Below are positions 23,784 through 33,217 of a DNA stretch of 64,000 nt, one piece after another. The first letter of the stretch is position 1. Each line of letters opens with the position of its first letter. The notes beneath the pieces are model-generated. The model was not told the DNA's origin and made no database searches. It worked only from the letters and a program-made list of their open reading frames with translations. The position numbers and the translations under genes are program-made. The DNA comes from Sagittula salina (lineage in GTDB: Bacteria; Pseudomonadota; Alphaproteobacteria; Rhodobacterales; Rhodobacteraceae). The stretch spans positions 1-64,000 of the forward strand of contig NZ_JAGISH010000017.1 of NCBI RefSeq assembly GCF_017813235.1, given 5' to 3'.

Positions 23784-26228
23784 TTACCGTTTCGACCAGT
23801 CTTCGAGCGCCGCCACGATCTCTGTCCCGATACCGCGCGCCTTCGGAGTGTCGAGCGGGCAGGGGGCCGCCAGACGGCCCTCCATATCCCCGACGTGAAA
23901 CCCGTCCGCACGGTCGAGTGTATCCAGTTCCTCCCAGGTGACCGGCACTGCCACCGCCGCGCCGGGCCGGGCGCGCAGAGAGTAGGGCGCGACGGCCGTG
24001 GCGCCCCGCTCGTTGCGCAGCCAGTCGATGAAGACCTTGCCCTTGCGCTTTGCCTTCGACATCGTTGCGATGTAGCGGTCCGGATGGCGATCGGACAGCA
24101 CCGTGGCAAACGTCTTGGCAAAGACCTTCACCGTGTCCCAGCTCGACACGCGCCGCAACGGCACGATCACGTGCACGCCCTTTCCGCCAGTTACCATGGG
24201 GGCGCAGTCCAATCCGCAGGTTTCCAACCCGTCGCGCACGTCCTCCGCCGCCCGTTTTACATCCGCGAAGCTCAGGCTTTCGTCGGGATCCAGGTCAAAG
24301 ATCATTCGGTCGGGCCGGTCGATCCGGTCGCGCCGCGCCCCCCACAGGTGGAATTCCAGCGTGCCCATCTGCGCCGCCCCGATCAACCCTTCTGGCGAGC
24401 TTACATACATGTACTCCGCCGCCTCACCGTCCTTTTCCCTGAGGGTGAGGGTGCGGACCCCACCGGGGAAGCCCTTGCCCGCGTGTTTTTGGAAAAAACA
24501 CTCGCCCGAGATCCCGTCCGGACAGCGCAAGAGCGAGAGCGGCCGGTCCGCCGCGTGGGACAACATCCGATCTGCGACCGTTGCGTAATGTTCAGCGACG
24601 GCACTCTTGGTCAGTTTCGCATCGGGATAGACCACGCGCCCGGGGCTGGAGACACGCACCCCGCCAATCTTTCTGTCGCCGTCATCGGTGTCGTTGTCCG
24701 CTTCTGCCTTCGCGCTCACCTCGCTGGCCTCCTTGTCCTCGCGTAGCCCTTTGTAGACACCATGGCGGATGCGGCCCTCGCCGGTAAACTCGGTATATTC
24801 GACCTCCACCACCAGCTTCGGTGTCACCCAGCGGGCACCGTCGGCTTCGGAAGGAAGGTCACCGGAAAAAGCCGACGTCCGGCGGGACAACGGTTTCAGC
24901 GCGCGCTGCAGCGCGGCCATGTCGTCGCCATCAAAACCGCTGCCGACGCGGCCGCGATAGACCAGCCGGTTATCTTCGTAGCTGCCCAGGATCAGGGAGG
25001 AAAACGGCCGCCCGCGCTTGTCCGAGGGTGACCACCCCGCGACCACGAATTCGGCGCGGCGGATGCACTTCGCCTTGATCCAGCTTCGGCTTCGACCCTC
25101 CCGGTAGGGCGCGTCAAGACGTTTTGAGATAATGCCCTCTCCCCCGGCCTCGCACATGGCGACCAGGGCTGTGGCGCCATCGCCCCCGATCACCGGGCTC
25201 AGGCGCAGCGGACCGCGCGGGGGCAGGCCCTGCATAATCCGCTCCAGTGCCGCGCGCCGCTCGCTCAGCGGTTTGCCGGTCAGGTCCTCGCCATCCAGCG
25301 CAAGGCAGTCGAAGACGTAGCATGTCAACGGATCGCCGGACTTCAGCGCCTTTTGCAAGGTCGTGAAGTCACCCCCGCCACCGCCCGCAATGACCTCGCC
25401 ATCCAGCAGAGCGGAGCCGCAGTCAAGGGCCGCCGCCGGGGCGCAAAGCGTACCGAAACGGTCCGTCCAGTCCTTGCCGTTGCGGGAATAGAGCCGCACG
25501 CCACCCTTGCCCACCGCGATCACGCAGCGATAGCCGTCGAACTTCGCCTCGTGCTGCCAGCCTTCGCCCTCGGGCGGGGCATCCCGCAGCGTCGCCAGTT
25601 GCACCTTGCGGAAGCGCGGCAGCGGCTTTGTGTGCCGGGCGGGCTTCGAAGGCTCACGATCATGCCTGATTGCACGCATGCTGCGCCCGGTGGTGACACT
25701 GGTACGGTGTTTGTTGGTCAGCGCGTCGGCGCTGCGCCCGGCGAACGTATCGCGTTCCTTGATCAGCAACCAGTTCTCGCGCGTCTCCCCCTTCCGTCCG
25801 CGCATCCGGACCATCGCCCAGCCGCCCTTCATCCGCGCGCCGTGCAGGCGGAAGTGCAGCTTGCCCGACTTCAGCCCTTCATCGGGATCGTGAAGAGGCT
25901 CCCACCACCCGGTGTCCCAGAGCATGACCGTCCCGCCGCCATACTCGTCCTCGGGAATGATTCCCTCGAAATCGCCGTAGCGCACGGGATGGTCCTCTGT
26001 TCGCACGGCAAGCCGCTTCTGCCCGGGGTCATTCGAAGGGCCTTTCGTCACTGCCCACGACAGCAGGACACCATGCCATTCCAGCCGAAAATCGAAATGC
26101 AGCCGTGTGGCGTCGTGCTTCTGGACCACAAAGGACAGCGTGTCGCCGCCAGCCTCCACCAGTTCGGCTCGAGGCTCCGGCGTGACGCTGAAATCACGCT
26201 TTTTCTCGTAGTTCTCGAGCGATCTCAT
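23784..26228 (-). CDS. ligD: ATP-dependent DNA ligase D (PE-Lig-Pol)
   Basis: An 814-residue multidomain repair protein that trims, fills and seals double-strand breaks with Ku. Order is 3'-phosphoesterase (FVVQKHDATRLHFDFRLEW), then ATP-dependent ligase with the adenylated Lys229 in AKFDGYR, then primase-polymerase (ECFFQKHAGKGFPGG, FDLDPDESLSFADVKRAAED). This is the Pseudomonas-type domain order. Start codon overlaps the ku stop (ATGA), so the two are translationally coupled. Confidence 0.95.
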   Translation of the reverse strand: MRSLENYEKKRDFSVTPEPRAELVEAGGDTLSFVVQKHDATRLHFDFRLEWHGVLLSWAVTKGPSNDPGQKRLAVRTEDHPVRYGDFEGIIPEDEYGGGTVMLWDTGWWEPLHDPDEGLKSGKLHFRLHGARMKGGWAMVRMRGRKGETRENWLLIKERDTFAGRSADALTNKHRTSVTTGRSMRAIRHDREPSKPARHTKPLPRFRKVQLATLRDAPPEGEGWQHEAKFDGYRCVIAVGKGGVRLYSRNGKDWTDRFGTLCAPAAALDCGSALLDGEVIAGGGGGDFTTLQKALKSGDPLTCYVFDCLALDGEDLTGKPLSERRAALERIMQGLPPRGPLRLSPVIGGDGATALVAMCEAGGEGIISKRLDAPYREGRSRSWIKAKCIRRAEFVVAGWSPSDKRGRPFSSLILGSYEDNRLVYRGRVGSGFDGDDMAALQRALKPLSRRTSAFSGDLPSEADGARWVTPKLVVEVEYTEFTGEGRIRHGVYKGLREDKEASEVSAKAEADNDTDDGDRKIGGVRVSSPGRVVYPDAKLTKSAVAEHYATVADRMLSHAADRPLSLLRCPDGISGECFFQKHAGKGFPGGVRTLTLREKDGEAAEYMYVSSPEGLIGAAQMGTLEFHLWGARRDRIDRPDRMIFDLDPDESLSFADVKRAAEDVRDGLETCGLDCAPMVTGGKGVHVIVPLRRVSSWDTVKVFAKTFATVLSDRHPDRYIATMSKAKRKGKVFIDWLRNERGATAVAPYSLRARPGAAVAVPVTWEELDTLDRADGFHVGDMEGRLAAPCPLDTPKARGIGTEIVAALEDWSKR

Positions 26229-27067
26229 GACGCTTTTCGGCGGCGGGTCCCGGCCCCGGATTTCCCGCTCTTGCCGCCGCTCTGTTTGAGGCTCTTCTTT
26301 AGAGCATCCATCAGGTCGACCACGTTTTCGCCCTCGCTGCTCCGCTCGTCGCCGGAATTCTTGGCGCGCGGCGTCTTCTTCGACTTCATCTTGCGGTCGA
26401 TGAGGTCGCGCAACGCGCCGGCGTAATGATCCTCGAAGGCGGAGGCATCAAAAGGCGCGGTCTTGCGATCGATGAGCTGTGTCGCCACCTCGAGCAATTC
26501 CTGATCCGTGGCATCGTCGGCGATGGAGGAAAACAGGGGGTCCGCATCGCGGATGTCGGTTTCGTAGTGCAGTGTCTCCATCAACAGCCCGTCGCCGCAG
26601 GGCCGGATGGCGCAGAGATATTCCTTGCCGCGCATCGTCAGCTGTCCTAGCCCGGCCTTCTTGGACTGCCGCAGCGCATCGCGTACCACGCGGTAAGCGT
26701 CCTCGGCCAGATCGTCGGCGGGCACCACGTAGTAGGGGCGGTCGAACCAGATCGGAGCGATCTCGGAGGTTTCCACGAATTGCACCAGTTCCAGCGTCTT
26801 GCGGGTATCCAGTTTGATCGCGTCGATCTCATCAGGTTCCAGCAGGATGTAATCGCCCGAGTCGGTCTCGTAGCCCTTCATGATGTCGTCGCTCTCGACG
26901 GGCCCAATGCCTTGCACGGTTTTCTGGTAGCGCACCGGCTTGCCCGAGTCCCGGTGGATCTGCCGGAACGATACGCGCGACCCGGAGTTGCGGGCGGAAT
27001 GGATCTCTACCGGGATGGAAACCAGCGAAAGTCGTAACTGTCCCTTCCAGAGCGCGCGCGATGCCAT
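26225..27067 (-). CDS. ku: Ku protein, non-homologous end joining
   Basis: A 280-residue bacterial Ku that forms a homodimeric ring on DNA ends and recruits LigD. The beta-barrel core begins ALWKGQLRLSLVSIPVEI, followed by FRQIHRDSGKPVRYQK and ETSEIAPIWFDRPYYVVP. The basic C-terminal tail (LKQSGGKSGKSGAGTRRRKAS) is of the type that tunes DNA binding and LigD contact. It is first in a two-gene operon with ligD and divergent from the LysR gene with about 150 bp between. Confidence 0.95.
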   Translation of the reverse strand: MASRALWKGQLRLSLVSIPVEIHSARNSGSRVSFRQIHRDSGKPVRYQKTVQGIGPVESDDIMKGYETDSGDYILLEPDEIDAIKLDTRKTLELVQFVETSEIAPIWFDRPYYVVPADDLAEDAYRVVRDALRQSKKAGLGQLTMRGKEYLCAIRPCGDGLLMETLHYETDIRDADPLFSSIADDATDQELLEVATQLIDRKTAPFDASAFEDHYAGALRDLIDRKMKSKKTPRAKNSGDERSSEGENVVDLMDALKKSLKQSGGKSGKSGAGTRRRKAS

Positions 27068-27215
27068 GGCTTAATCTCCGCTGGTCCTACGTATCATGTA
27101 TCAACGCGCGTCGTGGTGCTTCGGTTCAACCGCAGGTCAGGGCTCGCGACACGGGCCGTTTGCCTGTCTGTCGGGTGCCTGCTAACACTTTGGCAGAAAA
27201 GGGAGACCCAAGCCG

Positions 27216-28145
27216 GTGAACGCCTATATCCGTGCTCTCAGGCCGGCGCAGCTTCGACTGATCGAGGCCGTCGCGCGACATGGCAAGCTGCGCCTGGCCG
27301 CCGATGCCTGCGGCATGACCACCCCGGCCGCTTCGCGGATGCTCGCGGAGGTGGAGAACCAGCTTGAAACGCGGGTCTTCGAACGCACGCCGAAGGGGAT
27401 GTTGCCAACGCCGGCCGGTGTTGTTCTGGCGAACCACGCCCGAAAGTTGGTGCACGATATCGACCAGATGGCGCAGGACTTCGCGGCGCATCTCGACGGG
27501 TCCGGAGGCTCCGTGCGAGTCGGTGCCGTCACGGGCGGCGCGCTGGCGGTGATCATTCCGGCCATCCTCGAGCTGAAGCGCGCCTCGCCCCGGATCGACG
27601 TGTCACTGGATGTCTCGTCCTCGTCGCGGCTGATGTGGGGGCTGGAGCGCGGGGAATACGATTTCACCCTCAGCCGTGTGGGACCCCACGACTATTCCCG
27701 CGATTTCGAAATCTCGCCCGCCAAGCACGAGGACGTGCTGCTCATGGTCCGGCGGGCGCATCCCATGGCGGGTGCCGAAGTGGTCGGTCTGACTGAACTG
27801 CGCGACTACACCTGGACCATGCAGGATCGCGGCGCGCCGATCCGCCACGCGATGGAGATCGCCTTTCACGAAGAGGGTATCGCGCTGCCGGACAGCATGA
27901 TCAAGACCGCCTCCGTTGTGGCGATCATGGCGCTCCTGCGCGACTCGGACGTGATCGCCGTGGTGACGCAGGAGGTGGCGGACCTGCTGCTGTCGCCGCC
28001 GTACTGCGCCGACCTCGCGCTGCTTCGGACACGCAAACCGATCGAGATCGAGCCCTACCATATCCTGCGTCCGGGCGACCGGCTGTTGTCGCCCGCGACC
28101 GAACGTCTGCTGGCGCTGGTGCGCGAGAAACTGGGGCGTGCCTGA
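27216..28145 (+). CDS. LysR-family transcriptional regulator (GbpR-like)
   Basis: A 309-residue regulator. The N-terminal winged HTH reads RPAQLRLIEAVARHGKLRLA, DACGMTTPAASRMLAEVENQ, and the effector domain starts near VRVGAVTGGALAVIIPAIL. The GTG start at 27216 is preceded by gggagaccc. It lies just upstream, same strand, of the arabinofuranosidase/ABC operon (118 bp gap). The likely job, control of that operon in response to arabinose or galactose, resembles GbpR-type LysR regulators (inference from family and position). Confidence 0.88.
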   Translation: MNAYIRALRPAQLRLIEAVARHGKLRLAADACGMTTPAASRMLAEVENQLETRVFERTPKGMLPTPAGVVLANHARKLVHDIDQMAQDFAAHLDGSGGSVRVGAVTGGALAVIIPAILELKRASPRIDVSLDVSSSSRLMWGLERGEYDFTLSRVGPHDYSRDFEISPAKHEDVLLMVRRAHPMAGAEVVGLTELRDYTWTMQDRGAPIRHAMEIAFHEEGIALPDSMIKTASVVAIMALLRDSDVIAVVTQEVADLLLSPPYCADLALLRTRKPIEIEPYHILRPGDRLLSPATERLLALVREKLGRA

Positions 28146-28263
28146 TCGCTGCGCCCGCAGGGTTACCAATGCTGTCAACGCGATAGAGTAAAATGTAAAT
28201 TGATCGTTAACCTTTAGCCGCCCTACGGTCCGGGGAAATTGACATTCGTTCCTGGGAGAGACC

Positions 28264-29781
28264 ATGAAGGGCCGCGCATCAATCCATCGGGATTTCACTG
28301 TATCGCAAATCGACGACAGGCTTTATTCGGCATTCATCGAACATATGGGACGCGCCATCTACGGCGGCATTTACGAACCGGAGCATCCGACGGCCAATGA
28401 GCACGGCTTTCGGAAGGACGTTCTTGAGCTTGTCCGTGGCTTGAACATTCCCGCGATCCGCTACCCTGGCGGCAACTTCGTTTCCGCCTATAAATGGGAG
28501 GATGGAGTCGGCCCGAAGGAAGACCGCCCGGTGCGGCTTGACCTTGCGTGGCGGTCGAAGGAAACCAACCAGGTCGGCATCAACGAATTCGCCAAATGGG
28601 CCGAGGACGCCGGGATCGAGATGATGTTGGCCGTCAACCTCGGCACGCGCGGAATCGAGGAGGCGCGCAACTTCGTCGAGTATTGCAACCACCCTTCGGG
28701 CACCTACTGGTCCGACCTGCGGCGCAGCCACGGGGTTGAGAAGCCCTACGGCGTGAACATGTGGTGCCTTGGCAACGAGATGGACGGCCCATGGCAGATC
28801 GGCCATATGGAGGCGAAGGAATACGGGCGTCTCGCCGATGAGACATCGAAGGCGGTAAAGGCCTTCAACCGCGGGATCGAAACGGTGGTCTGCGGTTCTT
28901 CCAATGACGCCATGGCGACCTACCCGGAGTGGGAACGGCAGGTGCTGGAAGAGTGCTACGAGAACGTCGATTACATCTCGCTTCACAAATATTTCGGCAA
29001 CAACAGCCGGGATAGCCTGAACTACTTCGCAAAGATCGAGGAAACCGGCCGTTACATTCAGGCGATCGGCGGGGTAATCGATTACGTCAAGGCAAAGAAG
29101 CGCGCGAAGAACGACGTCTATATCTGTTTCGATGAATGGAATGTCTGGTATCACAATCGCGAGCAGGACAGCAAGAATTGGCACGTATGGGACTGGCCAG
29201 AGGCGCCGCCACTGCTGGAGGAAGACTATAACCTCGAGGACGCGATCTTTGTCGGGGGGCTTCTGAACGAGTTCATCCGCCGCTCCGACCGGGTTCGCAT
29301 TGCCTGCATCGCGCAGCTGGTCAACGTGATTGCGCCGATCCGCACCCGCACCGGCGGCCCGGCATGGGCGACGACGATCTACTACCCTTACCAGTTTGCC
29401 AGCCTTTACGGTCGCGGCACGGCGCTGAACGTGGCGGTGGATTGCCCGCGCTACGATGCCCGCGTGGCGCAGGACGTGAAGTACCTCGACGTCTCGGCGG
29501 TGCTGGCACCGGATGGGCGCTCCTTGGCTGTCTTCGCTGTCAACCGCCACCCCGAAGAGCCGATGGAGGTGGACATGGCGCTGCACGGCTTCGCTGGTGC
29601 GAGGGTCATCGAACACAAGGTAATGGGCGGCGATGCGTCCGAGGCGCGCGAGGCCAATACCTGCGAACAGCCAAACCGGATCGTGCCGCGCGACGGATCG
29701 GGGCTCGGGGTTGAAGACAGCGCATTGCAGGGCACGCTGCCTCCCTTCTCATACAGCATGGTCCGTCTGGCGCTGGACTGA
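28264..29781 (+). CDS. Alpha-L-arabinofuranosidase, GH51 family
   Basis: A 505-residue retaining glycosidase releasing L-arabinose from arabinan or arabinoxylan oligosaccharides. The (beta/alpha)8 barrel carries the acid/base Glu172 in CLGNEMDGPWQ and the nucleophile Glu291 in CFDEWNVWYH; IRYPGGNFVSAYKWEDGVGP is also diagnostic. No signal peptide, so it works on imported oligosaccharides. ATG follows gggagagacc. It opens a five-gene operon with an ABC importer (ATPase, binding protein, two permeases). Confidence 0.93.
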   Translation: MKGRASIHRDFTVSQIDDRLYSAFIEHMGRAIYGGIYEPEHPTANEHGFRKDVLELVRGLNIPAIRYPGGNFVSAYKWEDGVGPKEDRPVRLDLAWRSKETNQVGINEFAKWAEDAGIEMMLAVNLGTRGIEEARNFVEYCNHPSGTYWSDLRRSHGVEKPYGVNMWCLGNEMDGPWQIGHMEAKEYGRLADETSKAVKAFNRGIETVVCGSSNDAMATYPEWERQVLEECYENVDYISLHKYFGNNSRDSLNYFAKIEETGRYIQAIGGVIDYVKAKKRAKNDVYICFDEWNVWYHNREQDSKNWHVWDWPEAPPLLEEDYNLEDAIFVGGLLNEFIRRSDRVRIACIAQLVNVIAPIRTRTGGPAWATTIYYPYQFASLYGRGTALNVAVDCPRYDARVAQDVKYLDVSAVLAPDGRSLAVFAVNRHPEEPMEVDMALHGFAGARVIEHKVMGGDASEAREANTCEQPNRIVPRDGSGLGVEDSALQGTLPPFSYSMVRLALD

Positions 29782-29819
29782 AAGGGGGAGGCCGCGTGAA
29801 CGAAAGGAAGGAAACCGCC

Positions 29820-30926
29820 ATGTTCGAAAGCCTGCAGGACAAGGGGCACGCCACCGGGGTACATCTGCGCGGCGCGAGGAAGTCTTTCGGAGCGCTGGAG
29901 GTCATCAAGGGCGTCGACATGGACATCGGTCGCGGCGAATTCGCGGTCTTTGTCGGCCCCTCCGGTTGCGGCAAGTCCACCCTGCTGAGGATGATCGCCG
30001 GGCTGGAGGATACGTCGGACGGCAGCATCGCCATCGGCGAGCGCGACGTCACCCACGAGGACCCGGCGGACCGGGGCGTGGCCATGGTTTTCCAGAGCTA
30101 CGCGCTTTATCCGCACCTCTCGGTCTACGAGAACATGGCCTTCAGCCTGCGGCTGGCCAAGCGGCCCAAGGCCGAGGTGGATGCAAAGGTGCGCGAAGCC
30201 GCCGGCATCCTGCAACTAGCCGACCATCTGGAGAAAAAGCCGGCGCAGCTGTCGGGCGGTCAGCGCCAGCGGGTCGCCATCGGGCGGGCCATCGTGCGCG
30301 CGCCCGAGGTGTTTCTCTTTGACGAACCGCTTTCGAATCTGGACGCGGAACTGCGCGTGCAGATGCGGTTGGAACTGGCCCGCCTGCACAAGGCGCTTGG
30401 CGCGACGATGATCTATGTCACCCACGATCAGGTGGAGGCGATGACGCTGGCGGACAGGATCTTTGTCCTGCAAGGGGGGCTAGTGCAGCAACAGGGCGCG
30501 CCGCTTGATCTGTACGACGACCCGTCGAACCGTTTTGTCGCGGGTTTCATCGGCTCGCCGTCGATGAATTTCCTCGCCGCGACGGTCGAGAGCCGTAACG
30601 GGTCCGGCATCCGGGCGCGGCCCGTTGGACAGCCCGATACGGCCTTTGATATTTCGCTGGCCGCCCCGCCGGACGCTGGCACCCGTGTCACGCTGGGCAT
30701 CCGGCCAGAGCACCTCGTCATTCGGGGCGACGGCCTGCGCGTCACGGTCGATGTGGCCGAGGAACTGGGCGGCGTGTCCTACCAGCACGGCACGCTGGAG
30801 GGCGGCGAGCCGGTGATCTTTCAGCAGACCGGCGTGCGTCATGGCATGAGCGGCACGGTGCAGACCGTCGCCCCGGAAGAGGGCCGGATATTCGTCTTTG
30901 ACGAAGGGGGCGGGCGCATTCGCTAG
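29820..30926 (+). CDS. Sugar ABC transporter ATP-binding protein, UgpC/MsmK type
   Basis: A 368-residue ATPase with [50 protein letters not shown] and THDQVEAMT in the expected order, plus a TOBE domain with GIRPEHLV. ATG at 29820 (ribosome site aaggaagg) is chosen; a GTG at 29796 behind gggggagg would add eight residues and is nearly as good. It is the energy module for the arabinoside importer encoded downstream. Confidence 0.9.
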   Translation: MFESLQDKGHATGVHLRGARKSFGALEVIKGVDMDIGRGEFAVFVGPSGCGKSTLLRMIAGLEDTSDGSIAIGERDVTHEDPADRGVAMVFQSYALYPHLSVYENMAFSLRLAKRPKAEVDAKVREAAGILQLADHLEKKPAQLSGGQRQRVAIGRAIVRAPEVFLFDEPLSNLDAELRVQMRLELARLHKALGATMIYVTHDQVEAMTLADRIFVLQGGLVQQQGAPLDLYDDPSNRFVAGFIGSPSMNFLAATVESRNGSGIRARPVGQPDTAFDISLAAPPDAGTRVTLGIRPEHLVIRGDGLRVTVDVAEELGGVSYQHGTLEGGEPVIFQQTGVRHGMSGTVQTVAPEEGRIFVFDEGGGRIR

Positions 30927-30959
30927 GAAACCGGAATTACAACAAGGAGGAGGACTGAC

Positions 30960-32249
30960 ATGACAATTGCATTGAAGAATACGGTGTCCCGTCTCGCCAC
31001 GGCGGCGGCGGTTGTGCTGGGACTATCGGCACCGGCCTGGGCCGCAACCGAAATCGAGTGGTGGGATTTCCTCGCCGGCGGCGATGGCGTCCGGATGAAG
31101 GCGCTGATCCAGGAGTTCAACGCCGAGCACCCCGACATCAACATCAAAGGCACCACGCTGGAGTGGGGCCTGCCCTTCTACACGAAGGTGCGCACCTCGG
31201 TCGCGGTGGGCGAAGGCCCCGATATCATGACCTACCACCTGTCGCGCCTGCCGTTGGCGCTGGAGGAAGGGACGCTCTCGCCGATCACCGCCGAGGATCT
31301 GGAGACGGCGGGCATTTCGTCCGGCGACTTCTTCGAAGCGTCGATTGCCGCCGCCTCTGACGCGGACGGCCAGTTGATGGCGGTACCTTTCGATATCCAC
31401 GCCATCGTGATGTATTACAACCGCACCGCGCTCGAAGGGACGGAGTGGCTGGGCGACGACGGCAATCTGACGAACCTCGATTCCGTCGAGGACATGACCG
31501 CGCTCCTGACCTGGGCAAAGGGGCAGGGGTATTCCGACCCGCTGAGCTTCCAGTCCGAAGGCGGCGGCGGCACATGGCGGGTATTCTACACGCTGCTCAG
31601 TCAGCAGGGTGGCGAGATGCTGACCGACGGCGAGGTGCTGGCGGGCGACAATTTCGACAAGGCAGTGAAGGCGATCTCCATCATGGCCGACTGGCGCGCC
31701 GCCGGTCTGATCCCGGAACAGGCCAGCTACGAGGCTTCTGTGGCGCTGTTCTCGGGGAAGAAATCCGTGCTGCACATGAACGGCGTCTGGGAAGTGCCGA
31801 CCTTCAAGGATTCGACCGAGGCTGACACGCTGGGCTTCGATTGGTTCGCCAACGAGATCCCGCAGCTTCTCGAGCAGCCCGCGACCTGGGCGGACAGCCA
31901 CGCCTTTGCCATCCCGGCCAACCCCGAGATGAGCGCGGAGCAGCGCGCGGCAGTGATGACTGTGATCGGCTGGATGGAAAAGCATTCGCTGGCATGGGCC
32001 GGCGCGGGCCACATCCCCGCCTACAAACCCACAGTGGACAGCGACGACTACGCCGCGCTGCAGCCGAATGCGACCTACGCCTCGCTGGCTGAGCATGCCA
32101 GCTTTGATCCGCGTTCGAAGATCGCCGGCGTCGCCTCGCCGATCTACAACGCGGTCGATACGTTGATCGCCCCGGCGGTGCACGGTTTCCTCAGCCCCGA
32201 GGAAGCGGCGCAGCAGATGAAGGACGAACTGAGCTCCATGCTCAACTGA
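30960..32249 (+). CDS. Sugar ABC transporter substrate-binding protein
   Basis: A 429-residue periplasmic protein with a Sec signal ending APAWAA. The family-1 fold is shown by TEIEWWDFLAGGDGVRMKAL, IQEFNAEHPDINIKG, VAVGEGPDIMTYH and VPFDIHAIVMYYNR. Ribosome site acaaggaggagg. In the operon with a GH51 arabinofuranosidase it most likely binds arabino-oligosaccharides (context only). A strong hairpin follows. Confidence 0.9.
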   Translation: MTIALKNTVSRLATAAAVVLGLSAPAWAATEIEWWDFLAGGDGVRMKALIQEFNAEHPDINIKGTTLEWGLPFYTKVRTSVAVGEGPDIMTYHLSRLPLALEEGTLSPITAEDLETAGISSGDFFEASIAAASDADGQLMAVPFDIHAIVMYYNRTALEGTEWLGDDGNLTNLDSVEDMTALLTWAKGQGYSDPLSFQSEGGGGTWRVFYTLLSQQGGEMLTDGEVLAGDNFDKAVKAISIMADWRAAGLIPEQASYEASVALFSGKKSVLHMNGVWEVPTFKDSTEADTLGFDWFANEIPQLLEQPATWADSHAFAIPANPEMSAEQRAAVMTVIGWMEKHSLAWAGAGHIPAYKPTVDSDDYAALQPNATYASLAEHASFDPRSKIAGVASPIYNAVDTLIAPAVHGFLSPEEAAQQMKDELSSMLN

Positions 32250-32269
32250 CCTTGATCTGACGTCCCGGG

Positions 32270-32289
32270 CCGGGGGCTGCTGTCCCCGG
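32270..32289 (+). terminator. Hairpin after the binding-protein gene
   Basis: Arms ccgggg and ccccgg close a stem in the gap between the binding-protein stop and the first permease, followed by ttt. Likely partial terminator or mRNA stabiliser, as at the other binding-protein genes here. Confidence 0.5.
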
Positions 32290-32329
32290 TTTGATTGCCT
32301 GACACGACACGCGCGAGGGAGGCCCTCAT

Positions 32330-33217
32330 ATGTCACTAGCCAAGCGTCGCCGCCGCGAAATGCGCGCCGCATTCCTGATGATCGCGCCCTTCGTGTCGGT
32401 CTTTGCGCTGTTCTTTCTCTATCCGACGCTGAAGGTCGTGGCGCTCAGCTTTACCGACGCGCCGCTGATCGGGGAGGGCAATTGGGTCGGACTGGCGAAC
32501 TACGCAAAGCTGCTGGGCGACCGGCTGTTCTACACGTCGATCACCAACAATCTCTATTTCGTGGCGCTGACCGTGGTACCGACCACGGTGATCGCGCTGC
32601 TGATCGCGCTGTCCGTCAGTCGCCTGAAGGGGCGGATGCAGGCGCTGGTGCTGACGCTGTTCTTCCTGCCCTACGTGTTGCCGGTTTCCGTGGTGACGAT
32701 GATCTGGGCATGGATGTTCGACTTTCAGTTCGGCATCCTGCAACCGCTGATCGCCACCATCACCGGCAAGCCGGTACCGGTCTTCAAGAACCCCCACTGG
32801 GTCATGCCGATGATCGCGGTGGTGACGATCTGGTGGACCAACGGGTTCAACGTGCTGCTGCTGATCGCGGGGTTGCGCAATATTCCCGCCGACCTCTACG
32901 AGGCGGCGGCGCTGGATGGCGCGACGCCATGGCAAAGGTTCTGGCGCATCACCTGGCCGCTCCTGTGGCCGATCACCGCGCTGGTGCTGACGCTGCAACT
33001 GATCCTGCAACTGAAGCTCTTCGATCAGGTCTACCTGCTGTCCAAGGGCGGGCCGTTCAACCAGTCCTACGTGGTGCTGATGCAGATGTACCGGGAGGCC
33101 TTCCAGCTTAACCATGGCGGCTATGCCTCGGCGATTGCCATGGTGCTGTTTCTCTTCATCGTCGTGCTGTCCGTGCTGCAGTTCCAGTTGCTCCGTATCA
33201 GGGGGATGCGCAAATGA
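32330..33217 (+). CDS. Sugar ABC transporter permease, MalF type
   Basis: A 295-residue permease with six membrane segments (AAFLMIAPFVSVFALFFLYP first) and an EAA loop DLYEAAALDGATPWQRFWRI. The short charged N-terminus (SLAKRRRREMR) is cytoplasmic. Its stop overlaps the next start (ATGA). Partner of the following MalG-type subunit in arabinoside import. Confidence 0.92.
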   Translation: MSLAKRRRREMRAAFLMIAPFVSVFALFFLYPTLKVVALSFTDAPLIGEGNWVGLANYAKLLGDRLFYTSITNNLYFVALTVVPTTVIALLIALSVSRLKGRMQALVLTLFFLPYVLPVSVVTMIWAWMFDFQFGILQPLIATITGKPVPVFKNPHWVMPMIAVVTIWWTNGFNVLLLIAGLRNIPADLYEAAALDGATPWQRFWRITWPLLWPITALVLTLQLILQLKLFDQVYLLSKGGPFNQSYVVLMQMYREAFQLNHGGYASAIAMVLFLFIVVLSVLQFQLLRIRGMRK

